Source: Shinella sp. (GTDB lineage Bacteria; Pseudomonadota; Alphaproteobacteria; Rhizobiales; Rhizobiaceae). Taken from it: DNA of 45,644 bases. Under the pieces are notes generated by a model, which was given only the letters and a program-made list of their open reading frames with translations, had not been told where the DNA came from and ran no database searches. This document shows, piece after piece, positions 15,511 to 24,013 of the stretch. The stretch spans positions 1 through 45,644 of the forward strand of contig QFQX01000037.1 in the NCBI GenBank assembly GCA_003248775.1. The letters are read 5' to 3'. The position numbers were made by a program, and so were the translations under genes. The stretch's first letter is position 1. Every line of letters starts with the position of its first letter.

Positions 15511-16649
15511 CAGGCGACCCTGTTCCCTTCGCGCCAGACCGAACGCACGACCGGGACGCCCTCCTGACGGCGAACCCGAACCAGATCGGCGCGCAGGCCG
15601 GTCGCGATCCGGCCGCGATCGTCGAGGCTGACGGTGCGCGCCGGCGTTGAGGTGACCATGGCGAGTGCCTGCGGCAGGGAGATGTCCTCGAAATCGTCGG
15701 CCAGCACGAATGGCGCGTGCAGCAGGCTGAGCGGTACGTAATCGGAGGAAAGCACGTCGAGCACGCCGCGTACGGCGAGGTCCCGTGCCGCGATATTGCC
15801 GGAATGCGACTTGCCGCGCACCACGTTTGGCGCGCCCATCAGGACGCTCATGCCCGCCTTGTGCGAGGCTTCGGCGGCATCGAAGCTGGTCGGGAATTCC
15901 GCAAGCTTCACGCCGTGCCCCCTGGCTTCCTCGACATGCGCAAGCGTGGCGTCGTCATGACTGGCAACCGTGATACCGCGCTCGGCACAGATCCGCGCCA
16001 GCGTGTCGCGATGCGGGCCGGAATACTGGGCCGAAAGCGCCAGCCGGCTATCGACGAAGCGGGCGAAGGCTTCATCGGAGAGGCCGCGCTTGGTCTTGTA
16101 GTAAAGCGTGTACTGCTCCATCGTCTGGAACTGGCGCTGCCCCGGGGAATGGTCCATCAGTGAGACGAGCCGCACATGCGGGTCGTTTTCGAAATCGGCG
16201 AAGTGGTCGAGCACGTTGTTGGATGCCACCTCGCAGCGCAGGTGGATGAGATGGGTGGCGCGCAGCCGGTCTTCCTTTTCGGCGGCCTGAATGGCATCGG
16301 CCATCTCGCGCATTTCGCCATGCTCGAAGCCGCCGTCCTCGTCCGAGCCCATGCGCAGGCAGTCGAAGACGGTGGTGATGCCGGAGGTGACGACCTGCGC
16401 ATCATGGGCCTGGATCGCCGAGGTCTTGTTCCAGCGCACGCCGGGCCGTGGCGAATAGTGTGATTCCAGATGGTCGGTATGAAGCTCTACGAGGCCGGCA
16501 ATCAGATAGTCGCCGCCGAAATCCTCACCCACGCGGCTGGCACCTTCCGAAATATCGGCGATGCGTCCGTCGCGGATCTGGACGGAGCCGGAGACGATCT
16601 GGTCTTCCAGAACGATGAGGGCATTGCTGAAAACGGTTTCGGCGGACAT
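15510..16649 (-). CDS. phnM: Alpha-D-ribose 1-methylphosphonate 5-triphosphate diphosphatase
   Basis: Releases pyrophosphate from the PhnGHIL product to give the C-P lyase substrate. It is an amidohydrolase-superfamily metalloenzyme of 379 residues with LVELHTDHLESHYSPRPGVRW (His57, Asp59 and His60 region), SHDDAT in the middle and GAPNVVRGKSHSGN, all typical of PhnM. The start MSAETVFSNAL at 16649 is chosen because the residues further upstream in frame are not family-like. It lies 22 bases after the DUF1045 gene and overlaps phnN. Confidence 0.95.
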   Translation of the reverse strand: MSAETVFSNALIVLEDQIVSGSVQIRDGRIADISEGASRVGEDFGGDYLIAGLVELHTDHLESHYSPRPGVRWNKTSAIQAHDAQVVTSGITTVFDCLRMGSDEDGGFEHGEMREMADAIQAAEKEDRLRATHLIHLRCEVASNNVLDHFADFENDPHVRLVSLMDHSPGQRQFQTMEQYTLYYKTKRGLSDEAFARFVDSRLALSAQYSGPHRDTLARICAERGITVASHDDATLAHVEEARGHGVKLAEFPTSFDAAEASHKAGMSVLMGAPNVVRGKSHSGNIAARDLAVRGVLDVLSSDYVPLSLLHAPFVLADDFEDISLPQALAMVTSTPARTVSLDDRGRIATGLRADLVRVRRQEGVPVVRSVWREGNRVA

Positions 16650-16671
16650 CTTTTCAAGGCTTTCGAAAGGA

Positions 16672-17361
16672 TCAGGCGGCCGCAAGCGGTTGCCAGTCGT
16701 GGACGATGAAGGGCCCGCCGCGCTCCGGTTCAATGAACAGGGCGAGCCCGGAAATGCGCAAGGGGCGGCGGATGAAATCGGCAAAGCGCTGGTTCAGCAC
16801 TTCGGCCATGGCGCCTGCCCGCTCTTCCGGAACGGGGCCGGTGAGCGTCATGTGAAAGCGGAACTCTTCCATGACGTACGGGTAGCCCCAGCGCATAAGG
16901 TGGGCGCGCTGGGTCTCGTTCAGCCGCTCAGGCCGGCGGCGGGCGATATCTGCCTCGCCAAGCGGCGCGCGAAACGGCTCGAACACCTCGACGATGGAAG
17001 CCGCGAATGCCTGCAGCGGCGGGTGAAGCTCTGCGGGAACGAGTGCGAAGAAGGGGCCGATGCGGTTCACCACCGCTAATGGAATGTCGAAGGCGGCATT
17101 GGTCGCGCAGAAATCCCGGAAGCTCTGGATAAGTGCGGTCTCGCTGGAACCGTCCGCAAGCGCGAAGGGAGCCTTGAGGGTGGCGTGGAAACCGTAGCGG
17201 CGGGGATCGGCGGTAAGCTCGGTGCGCTCTTCTTGGGAGAAGTCCGCGACGGGTTGAATGGCGCTGTCCATGCCGCTGAAGGCATCACGTCCCAGCCAGT
17301 CCGATGCCGCCAGAGTCAACGGATGATCGGCTTCCGGGGTGAAGTAGACGGCATAGCGCAA
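16672..17361 (-). CDS. DUF1045 phosphonate-cluster protein (2H phosphoesterase-like)
   Basis: A 229-residue protein of the DUF1045 family found in phn clusters, with two HxTL motifs typical of 2H phosphoesterases: HATL at 59-62 (in RYGFHATLKAPF) and HMTL at about 170-173 (in FRFHMTLTG). It might act on a cyclic or bridged phosphate intermediate, but its reaction is not established to my knowledge. I chose a TTG start at 17361 because GAGGAA lies 7 bases upstream and it gives the RYAVYFTP family N-terminus. A second in-frame TTG at 17424 has no good ribosome-binding site. It is followed by phnM. Confidence 0.85.
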   Translation of the reverse strand: MRYAVYFTPEADHPLTLAASDWLGRDAFSGMDSAIQPVADFSQEERTELTADPRRYGFHATLKAPFALADGSSETALIQSFRDFCATNAAFDIPLAVVNRIGPFFALVPAELHPPLQAFAASIVEVFEPFRAPLGEADIARRRPERLNETQRAHLMRWGYPYVMEEFRFHMTLTGPVPEERAGAMAEVLNQRFADFIRRPLRISGLALFIEPERGGPFIVHDWQPLAAA

Positions 17362-17488
17362 GAGAGCATTCCTCGGATCGAAGGACGGGCCGCCACCATG
17401 GGCTGCTTCGTCGTCCAAAGGCAAGACCGGCTGGCTAGCCGATCTGCATGACAGATTGATGATACCGGTAGGTATCCGGCGAAATAAA

Positions 17489-18838
17489 TCAGTGCTGGGC
17501 GCCGATCAGCCTGGATCGCAGGTCATTCGAGATCGAGTCGAAGACGAAAACCACGAGCAGGATCAGCAGCACCATGTAGGCGACCTTGTCCCAGTCCGCA
17601 TTCGTGCCCATTGCTTCGAGGAGCTTGAGACCGATGCCGCCCGCGCCGACAGCGCCGATCACGGTGGCGGAGCGGGTGTTCGATTCCCAGAAATAGAGCG
17701 ATTGGGAGATGAACACCGGCAGAACCTGCGGCACCACACCGAAGCGGTTGACGATCACAGGGTTCGCACCGACCGATTTCACACCCTCGCGCTGCTTGTC
17801 GTCGACATTCTCGACCGCCTCGGCATAGACCTTGCCGAGCGCGCCGGCGTCGGTGAAAAAGATCGCCGCGATGCCGGGGATCGGTCCGGGACCGAAGGAG
17901 CGGGTGAAGAACAGCGCCCAGATCAGCATGTCGACCGATCGGAGGAAATCGAAGAGCCGCTTCATGCCCCAGTTGGCGGCGCGGTTGCGGGTGATATTGC
18001 GCGCGGCGATGAAGGCGAGGGGGAACGCGAATAGCGTGCCGAGCAGCGTGCCGACGAAAGCCATCACCAGCGTCTGCAGAAGCTTCGACAGAATATCGCT
18101 GTGCTGCCAGACGCTGTTGCCGAGGAAATCGTCGACCATGTGCCCGATGTTGGTGCGGTTGGGATCAAGGCGTTCGCCGAAGGTGGCGAGTGCCGCGAGC
18201 TCGCCCCAACTCTTGCCCCAGAAGTCCGACTTGGGGTCGAACATGAAGTTTGCCCAGCCAAGGAAACGACGCTGGACATAGACCTGTCCCGAACGGATTT
18301 CGGCCTGCCCTTCGAAGCCGTAATTGACGACAACCTTGTTGCCATCCTGCACGATGGAAGAGGGAGCGTCAGCGACCACGGTTGCGGCATCGCCGCTGAT
18401 CGTTACCGGATAGACGGTGCCGCCGACATAGACATCGACCCTGCCGGTCGTCACGTCGAGGCGGTCGCCCTCGCTGCCGTAGGTGACCGAATAGCCGCCG
18501 CTATCGATCGGCTGCAGCCAGAAGATATCGGCGCCCTGCGCATATTGACCGCGGCTCGACCACTGCACCTTGACGGTGCCGTCGTCCTGGAAACGCAGGC
18601 GCGGCTGGGCGCGCCACGAATACCAGTCCTGGACATAGAGCGAGGCGCGGTCCCACTGGCCGTTCATAAAGGCGGGACCGACATTGAAGGCGAAGAAGCA
18701 GATGGCGAGATAGACGGCGACGATGCCGGAGCCGATCACGAGACCGTAGCGCTGCATGAAGGAGCGATGGAAGACCTGCGGATATTGGCTGCGCAGACGC
18801 CCGCGTTCGGATGCGTGGATGGTGGGTACCGAGGACAT
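17489..18838 (-). CDS. phnE: Phosphonate ABC transporter permease PhnE2, with large periplasmic insertion
   Basis: Inner-membrane permease for phosphonate uptake, 449 residues. One membrane helix at about 33-53 is followed by a roughly 190-residue soluble, beta-rich-looking region (about 55-245), then a MetI-type permease domain with PLAFIAARNITRNR, the EAVENVDDKQREGVKSVGANPVIVN coupling loop and TRSATVIGAVGAGGIG. E. coli PhnE is about 275 residues and lacks such an insertion. Its ATG overlaps the phnE1 stop (ATGA). The two permeases probably form a heterodimer with PhnC. Confidence 0.92.
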   Translation of the reverse strand: MSSVPTIHASERGRLRSQYPQVFHRSFMQRYGLVIGSGIVAVYLAICFFAFNVGPAFMNGQWDRASLYVQDWYSWRAQPRLRFQDDGTVKVQWSSRGQYAQGADIFWLQPIDSGGYSVTYGSEGDRLDVTTGRVDVYVGGTVYPVTISGDAATVVADAPSSIVQDGNKVVVNYGFEGQAEIRSGQVYVQRRFLGWANFMFDPKSDFWGKSWGELAALATFGERLDPNRTNIGHMVDDFLGNSVWQHSDILSKLLQTLVMAFVGTLLGTLFAFPLAFIAARNITRNRAANWGMKRLFDFLRSVDMLIWALFFTRSFGPGPIPGIAAIFFTDAGALGKVYAEAVENVDDKQREGVKSVGANPVIVNRFGVVPQVLPVFISQSLYFWESNTRSATVIGAVGAGGIGLKLLEAMGTNADWDKVAYMVLLILLVVFVFDSISNDLRSRLIGAQH

Positions 18839-19839
18839 CAGGCGGCTCCCCTGCCGAATTCGAAGGACTGCTGGCCGATCAGCCGGCGGCGAAGCCAGGC
18901 GGAAAACTGGTCGATGATGATGATGCTGACGAGCAGCAGGATGATGATCGCATAGGTCTTGGCGGCATGATCGCGACCGATCGCCAGGCGGAAGACCTCG
19001 CCGATACCGCCGCCGCCGACCGCGCCGATGATGGTCGAGGCGCGAACGTTGATCTCGGCGCGCAGCAGCGTGTAGGAGACGAAATTTGGCAGGACCTGGG
19101 GAACGATGGCGAAGCGCACCCGCTCGACCCAGTTTGCGCCGGCGGCCCGCAGTCCCTCGTCCGGCTTCATGTCGGAATTCTCGACCACTTCGAAGAACAG
19201 CTTGCCGAGCGCGCCGACGGTATGGACCGTGATCGCGATGATTGCCGCAATCGGGCCGATCGAGAGAATCGCGGTCAGAAGGCCGGCGATGACGATCTCC
19301 GGAAAGGCGCGCATCACTTCCATGATGCGGCGGACCACGAAGCGGGTCGCGCCCGCGCCTACGAGATTGGTGGAAGCGAAGAAGCAGAGAAGGAAGGCAA
19401 GCGTCGCACCGATGATCGTCGAGACCAGCGCGATATTGATCGTGATGACCAGCTGGTAGATGAAGTTCGGAATGTAGAGCGTGTCGGTGATGTAGTGGCG
19501 GTCGGCGGTGTAATTATATTTCAGCGAGCCGTCGGCATAGGGCGAGGGCAGGTCGAACATCGCACGCACGATTTCCATCGGGCTGTCGGGTACGAAGCTG
19601 CGGATGAAGTCGAAGAAATAAGGCAGGCGTTCGAAGAACTTGCCGGCATTCGCGTCATTGGCGAATTTCAGCGAGGCGATGAGAACGGCAAGAAAGACGA
19701 CGATCGAGATCGCGGTATAGACGCGGCGTGTCCTCAGCTGCTGGCGGTAATGCTGCACCATCAGGGATGCGGCAGGGCCGAGCCCGCTTCCATGACCGCC
19801 CAACGGGCCGCCACTGTTCTGTTCGCTGATGGTCGCCAT
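18838..19839 (-). CDS. phnE: Phosphonate ABC transporter permease PhnE1
   Basis: First of two paired PhnE permeases, 333 residues. A first helix at about 40-62 (TAISIVVFLAVLIASL) is followed by about 80 extracytoplasmic residues and then the MetI-type domain with the EVVENSDMKPDEGLRAAGANWVERVR coupling loop and RASTIIGAVGGGGIGEVF. The start MATISEQNSGG at 19839 is preferred to an upstream in-frame start. It lies between phnD (68 bases upstream) and phnE2 (four-base overlap), in the order C-D-E1-E2. Confidence 0.93.
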   Translation of the reverse strand: MATISEQNSGGPLGGHGSGLGPAASLMVQHYRQQLRTRRVYTAISIVVFLAVLIASLKFANDANAGKFFERLPYFFDFIRSFVPDSPMEIVRAMFDLPSPYADGSLKYNYTADRHYITDTLYIPNFIYQLVITINIALVSTIIGATLAFLLCFFASTNLVGAGATRFVVRRIMEVMRAFPEIVIAGLLTAILSIGPIAAIIAITVHTVGALGKLFFEVVENSDMKPDEGLRAAGANWVERVRFAIVPQVLPNFVSYTLLRAEINVRASTIIGAVGGGGIGEVFRLAIGRDHAAKTYAIIILLLVSIIIIDQFSAWLRRRLIGQQSFEFGRGAA

Positions 19840-19907
19840 GATCCGCGCTCCCGGTTGCCGAACGGCGGCGTCTTTCAACGCCGCCGCCGGATGATGTTCT
19901 AGGAAAA

Positions 19908-20813
19908 TCAGCCGCCGATAACGGACTTACGAGCGTCGATGATCGTCTGGTAGAAGGACGGATCGACCTTGATGTATTCCTTGTTATCGCCCTGGGTGTA
20001 GGCCTTGAAGCAATCGTGGTCCTTCTTCGGCAGTTCCAGGAAGAAGGCTTCGACCTTCTCGCGCATGTCGGCAGGCAGCTTGTTGGAAACCATCAGCGGA
20101 CCGTTCGGGATCAGCGGCGACTTCCAGACTTCGACGATATCGTCCATGTCGAGGATGCCCTTGTTGACCATCTGGTGCAGGTTACCGCCGGTGTAGCCTT
20201 CTTCCCACTTGCCAACGCCCGAACCGAAGGTCGTGCCGGCATCGAACTTCTTGTCGAGAACGGCAAGAACGAGGTTCTCATGGCCGCCGCCGAAGCCGGT
20301 TTCAGAGAAGTAGTCCTTGACCGAGGCGCCGATTTCCTTCGGCAGGGCGACGTTCGGGACGAGATAGCCGGAGGTCGAGTCCGGGTCGGCAAAGCCGAGC
20401 TTCTTGCCCTTCAGGTCGGCGAGCGTCTTGATGCCGCTGTCCTTGCGGGCAACCATGATCGAGTAGTAGCCGCTGGAACCGTCCGACTGGGTGTAGGTCA
20501 GGATCGGATCGACGGCGTTCGGGTCCTTGATGGCGATTGCCGCGTAGGAGGAAGCGCCCATCGAAGCGATGTCGATGGTGCCGCCGAGCAGGCCCTGGAT
20601 GACGCCGTTATAGTCCGGCGACGGGAAGATCTGGACTTCCGGAACGCCGGTCGCAGCCTTCAGGCCATCGGCGACACACTGGGTGTTGCGGATCTGGTCG
20701 GCTTCGTTTTCCGAGCCGTCGAGGCCGATGCGCAGAACCTTGACGTCCTGAGCCATTGCGGAGCTTGCGATGACGCCGAGTGCGACGGCAGCAAGAAGAG
20801 CTTTCTTGAGCAT
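19908..20813 (-). CDS. phnD: Phosphonate ABC transporter substrate-binding protein
   Basis: Periplasmic receptor for alkylphosphonates, 301 residues. It has a clear signal peptide (LKKALLAAVALGVIASSAMA, cleavage before QDVKV) and the PhnD/PBPb family body with DYNGVIQGLLGGTIDIASMG, GKKLGFADPDSTSGYLVP and the YTGGNLHQMV segment. The start at 20813 has AGGAGATCACC immediately before it, an excellent ribosome-binding site. It follows phnC by 82 bases and precedes phnE1. Homologues in rhizobia also carry phosphate or phosphite, so the substrate range may be wider. Confidence 0.95.
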   Translation of the reverse strand: MLKKALLAAVALGVIASSAMAQDVKVLRIGLDGSENEADQIRNTQCVADGLKAATGVPEVQIFPSPDYNGVIQGLLGGTIDIASMGASSYAAIAIKDPNAVDPILTYTQSDGSSGYYSIMVARKDSGIKTLADLKGKKLGFADPDSTSGYLVPNVALPKEIGASVKDYFSETGFGGGHENLVLAVLDKKFDAGTTFGSGVGKWEEGYTGGNLHQMVNKGILDMDDIVEVWKSPLIPNGPLMVSNKLPADMREKVEAFFLELPKKDHDCFKAYTQGDNKEYIKVDPSFYQTIIDARKSVIGG

Positions 20814-20895
20814 GGTGATCTCCTGTTTCCGGACCATCCGGAGTTTCGTCATGAAAAGTGCCCTTTACGCGGGCAGACGATCGAAGGTGCGGGTC

Positions 20896-21750
20896 TCAGG
20901 CCCTGGCGCTTGCCAGCGTGCCGATACCGCCCGATTGCTTTTCCCCGTTCGCCTCGGCGCCGGGGATATTGATGCTGGTCGAGGTCATCGTCTCGTCGAT
21001 GCCTGCGCCGTCCTTGTCGGAGCCGTAGATTTCCTGCACCGCATCCGCATTGAGCTCGGAAGGCGGGCCGTCGAAGACGACGCGGCCGCTCGCCATGCCG
21101 ATGATCCGCTCGCAATAGCTGCGCGCGGTATCCAGCGTGTGCAGGTTGGTGATCACGGTGATGCCCTCGCGCTCGTTGATGTCGCGCAGCGCGTCCATCA
21201 CGATCTTGGCGTTCAGCGGGTCGAGCGAGGCGATCGGCTCGTCGGCAAGCAGCATCTTCGGCGCCTGCATCAGGGCGCGGGCAATGGCGACGCGCTGCTG
21301 CTGGCCGCCGGAAAGCGTGCCGGCGCGCTGCATGGCCGTCTGCTCGATGCCGAGGCGCTCCAGCGCCGAGATCGCGGCGAGGCGCTCGTCGTCGGAAAAG
21401 ATGCTGAGAAGGCTCATCATCGTGGAGCGGTGATTGAGCCGGCCGAGCATGACATTGGTCAGAACGTCGAGGCGCGGCACGAGGTTGAACTGCTGAAAGA
21501 TCATCGCGCAGTCGCGCTGCCAATTGCGCAGGCCCTTGCCGCGCAATGACGAAACTTCCGCGCCGCCGAAATGAATGGAGCCGGTGGAAGGATCGACCAG
21601 ACGGTTGATCATGCGCAGCAGCGTCGACTTGCCGGCACCCGAACGTCCGATGACGCCCACCATCTGGCCTGCCGGAATTTCCAGGCTGACATTGTCGACG
21701 GCAATATGCTGTCCGAATTGCCGGGTGACGTTTTTCAGCTGAAATCGCAT
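20896..21750 (-). CDS. phnC: Phosphonate ABC transporter ATP-binding protein
   Basis: ATPase of the PhnCDE importer, 284 residues. Walker A GRSGAGKST, the Q-loop in FQQFNLVPRLDVL, signature LSGGQQQRVA and Walker B LLADEPIASLD are intact. About 45 extra residues at the C-terminus, rich in Ser, Thr and Gly, exceed the usual length. The start MRFQLKNVTRQF at 21750 is chosen because the in-frame extension upstream crosses the promoter region. A Pho-box-like array sits 51-83 bases upstream, so this gene likely begins its own transcription unit (phnCDE1E2 onward). Confidence 0.94.
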   Translation of the reverse strand: MRFQLKNVTRQFGQHIAVDNVSLEIPAGQMVGVIGRSGAGKSTLLRMINRLVDPSTGSIHFGGAEVSSLRGKGLRNWQRDCAMIFQQFNLVPRLDVLTNVMLGRLNHRSTMMSLLSIFSDDERLAAISALERLGIEQTAMQRAGTLSGGQQQRVAIARALMQAPKMLLADEPIASLDPLNAKIVMDALRDINEREGITVITNLHTLDTARSYCERIIGMASGRVVFDGPPSELNADAVQEIYGSDKDGAGIDETMTSTSINIPGAEANGEKQSGGIGTLASARA

Positions 21751-21800
21751 GTCTTTTCTTTCGACGTCATGTCCACGTTGTGGGCAATGCTCTAGCGACC

Positions 21801-21833
21801 GTTGATGAAACGCCAATGTCAGTTATGTGTAAG
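21801..21833 (-). promoter_or_regulatory. Pho-box-like array upstream of phnC
   Basis: On the minus strand three 11-base units follow one another: CTTACACATAA, CTGACATTGGC and GTTTCATCAAC. The second and third give CTGACAT-N4-GTTTCAT, close to the PhoB consensus CTGTCAT-N4-CTGTCAT. A possible -10 box, CTAGAG, lies about 9 bases after. PhoB control of the phnCDE/phoCDET transporter is established in Sinorhizobium meliloti. Just upstream in the same direction are a TATAAT (21838-21843) and an AACCAA/TTGGTT inverted repeat (21847-21862). Confidence 0.65.
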
Positions 21834-21871
21834 AAATATTATACCAACCAAGTATTTGGTTTTATTGATTT

Positions 21872-22489
21872 TTAAGCGTATTTCGCGACGAAATCCTCGG
21901 CGGCGAGGTCGCGAAAATCGGAAAGTGCTGCAAACAGCCTGTCATGCGGCCAGTCCCACCAGGCGAGCTTTTCCATGCCCTCGGCAGTCTTGGCGTCGAA
22001 ACGCTCGCGGATGAGTTTGGCGGGCACACCGCCGACGATGGTGTAGGGCGCGACATCTTTCGAGACGACGGCCCCGGCGCCGATCACCGCACCGTTTCCG
22101 ACCGTCACGCCGGTGAGGATGGTGGCCCCGTGTCCGATCCAGGTGTCATGCCCGATGGTCACGACCTTGCTGCGCCGAGCGGCAAAATACTCGGCCTCTT
22201 CCGGTTCCTGGCCGGCCCAGTAGTCACCCGGCCTGTAGGTGAAGTGATGCAGCGTCGCGCGTTCGACGGGATGGTTGGTGGCATTGACGCGCACGAAAGC
22301 CGCGATGTTGGAGAACTTGCCGATCCTGGTGTTCCAGAGATGGCCGTGTTCCATGATGTAGGAATAGTCGCCGATCTCGCATTCCCGGATGCGGCAGAAT
22401 TCAGTCACCTTGGTGTAGCGGCCAAGCGTGGTCGTCTCCACCAGCGCCGTCTCGTGGATCATCGGCGTTTCGGACAAGAGACGGGTCAT
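21872..22489 (-). CDS. Hexapeptide-repeat transferase of phosphonate clusters
   Basis: A 205-residue left-handed beta-helix acetyltransferase-type protein. Hexapeptide repeats are visible in IGDYSYIMEHGHLWNTRIGKFSNIAA and again in IGHDTWIGHGATILTGVTVGNGAVIGAGAVVSKDV. The loop region between them ends in VTIGHDTWIG, and the closing VGGVPAKLIRERF is typical of xenobiotic acetyltransferase-like proteins. A transferase of this type recurs beside phnL in many phn clusters. Its substrate is not known; modification of a phosphonate amine by analogy with PhnO is only a guess. Its ATG overlaps the phnL stop. Confidence 0.85.
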   Translation of the reverse strand: MTRLLSETPMIHETALVETTTLGRYTKVTEFCRIRECEIGDYSYIMEHGHLWNTRIGKFSNIAAFVRVNATNHPVERATLHHFTYRPGDYWAGQEPEEAEYFAARRSKVVTIGHDTWIGHGATILTGVTVGNGAVIGAGAVVSKDVAPYTIVGGVPAKLIRERFDAKTAEGMEKLAWWDWPHDRLFAALSDFRDLAAEDFVAKYA

Positions 22490-23193
22490 GCCGCGGCCTT
22501 CCGTGGCGAAAACTGCGAAACGTCGAGAATACGGTCGGCGACGAGTTCGCGCACTTCCTCGTCGTGGAAGATGCCGAGAAGGGCAATGCCCTGCTTCTTC
22601 TTGGCGCGGATCATCTCCACGACGACGGCGCGGTTGGTGGCGTCGAGCGAAGCCGTCGGTTCGTCCAGCAGTAGCACGCTATGATCGGTGATGAAGCCGC
22701 GAGCGATGTTCACGCGCTGCTGTTCGCCGCCGGAAAAGGTAGCCGGCGGCAATTGCCAGTGTTCACTGGGCAGGTTGAGCCTCGACAGCAGGTCCGACGC
22801 CTTGTCGCGCGCTTCTTCTGCCGCGACGCCGCGGGCGACCAGCGGTTCGGCGACCACGTCTAGGGTGGAAACGCGCGGAACGGTCCTGAGGAACTGGCTG
22901 ACATAGCCCAGCGTCGAACGGCGCACATCGAGCACCGCGCGCGGATCGGCGGTCGCGATGTCGATGATGCGGCCGAGATGATCGATGAGGATCTGCCCGG
23001 TATCGACGGCGTAATTGCCATAGAGCATCTTCAGGATCGAACTCTTGCCGATGCCCGACGGACCGCCGAGCACGACGCACTCGCCGCCGGCAACCGAAAA
23101 CGAAACATTGGAAACGACCGGCAGCTTGAGGCCGCCGCGCAGATGCATTGTGAAGCTCTTCGAGACTTCGGAAACGACGAGAGGCGTGGCCAT
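22486..23193 (-). CDS. phnL: C-P lyase complex ATP-binding protein PhnL
   Basis: ABC-type ATPase needed, with PhnGHI, to join the phosphonate to the ribose of ATP. The 235-residue protein has Walker A GGPSGIGKSS, signature FSGGEQQRVN and Walker B VLLLDEPTASLD. It lacks membrane partners, in keeping with its enzymatic rather than transport role. It starts 14 bases after phnK and its stop overlaps the start of the hexapeptide transferase (ATGA). Confidence 0.95.
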   Translation of the reverse strand: MATPLVVSEVSKSFTMHLRGGLKLPVVSNVSFSVAGGECVVLGGPSGIGKSSILKMLYGNYAVDTGQILIDHLGRIIDIATADPRAVLDVRRSTLGYVSQFLRTVPRVSTLDVVAEPLVARGVAAEEARDKASDLLSRLNLPSEHWQLPPATFSGGEQQRVNIARGFITDHSVLLLDEPTASLDATNRAVVVEMIRAKKKQGIALLGIFHDEEVRELVADRILDVSQFSPRKAAA

Positions 23194-23207
23194 GGGTTTT
23201 CCTGTTC

Positions 23208-23984
23208 TCAGACCTGCAGGATCGAGGAGACGAGCAGTTGGGTATAGGGTTCGCGCGGATCGTCCAGCACCCGGTCGGTCAGGCCGTGTTCGATGACATG
23301 GCCGTCCTTCATCACCATCATGCGATGGGAAAGAAGACGGGCGACGGCAAGGTCATGGGTGACGACGATGGCCGCGAGACCGAGATCGTTGACGAGACCG
23401 CGCACGAGGTCGAGCAGGCGCGCCTGCACGGAAACGTCGAGGCCGCCGGTCGGCTCGTCCATGAACACCAGCCGCGGGCCGGTGACGAGATTGCGGGCGA
23501 TCTGCAGGCGTTGGCGCATGCCGCCGGAAAAGGCGCGTGGCTGGTCGTCGATGCGGTCGGTGGAGATTTCGACGCGTTCCAGCCATTCCGATGCCGTCTG
23601 GCGGATGTGGCCGTAATGCCGGTCGCCGACCGCCATCAGGCGTTCGCCGACATTGGCACCGGCCGAAACCGTCATGCGCAGGCCGTCGGCCGGGTTCTGG
23701 TGCACGAAACCCCAGTCGGTGCGCATCAGGAAGCGGCGCTCCGCCTCGTTCATGTGGTAGAGGTCGCGATACTGACCGTCGCGCATGTGGTATTCGACGC
23801 TGCCGGTGGTCGGCATCAGCCGGGTTGAGATGCAGTTGAGCAGGGTGGTCTTGCCCGAACCGGACTCGCCGACGATGGCGAGAACCTCTCCCGGCCAGAG
23901 TTCGAAGGCGACGTTGCTGCAGCCGATGCGGCTGCCGTAGAATTTCGACAGGTCGCGAACCTTGAGAAGCGGTTGGTCGGTCAT
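23208..23984 (-). CDS. phnK: C-P lyase complex ATP-binding protein PhnK
   Basis: ABC-type ATPase that docks on the PhnGHIJ core of the carbon-phosphorus lyase. The 258-residue protein has Walker A GESGSGKTT, the PhnK-typical insertion DWGFVHQNPADGLRM, signature FSGGMRQRLQ and Walker B LVFMDEPTGGLD. It is separated from phnJ by 178 bases that contain a G-run-rich palindromic repeat, while phnL follows after 14 bases. Confidence 0.95.
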   Translation of the reverse strand: MTDQPLLKVRDLSKFYGSRIGCSNVAFELWPGEVLAIVGESGSGKTTLLNCISTRLMPTTGSVEYHMRDGQYRDLYHMNEAERRFLMRTDWGFVHQNPADGLRMTVSAGANVGERLMAVGDRHYGHIRQTASEWLERVEISTDRIDDQPRAFSGGMRQRLQIARNLVTGPRLVFMDEPTGGLDVSVQARLLDLVRGLVNDLGLAAIVVTHDLAVARLLSHRMMVMKDGHVIEHGLTDRVLDDPREPYTQLLVSSILQV

Positions 23985-24013
23985 TGCGAAACGTTCCTTA
24001 CATTGTGACGGAA

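Noticed and set aside
17465..17478. ATACCGGTAGGTAT in the DUF1045-phnE2 gap as an operator
   Set aside because: It is short, lies within an operon and has no promoter features beside it.
21872..22489. Naming the hexapeptide transferase phnO
   Set aside because: PhnO is a GNAT-fold acetyltransferase; this protein is a left-handed beta-helix and unrelated in sequence.
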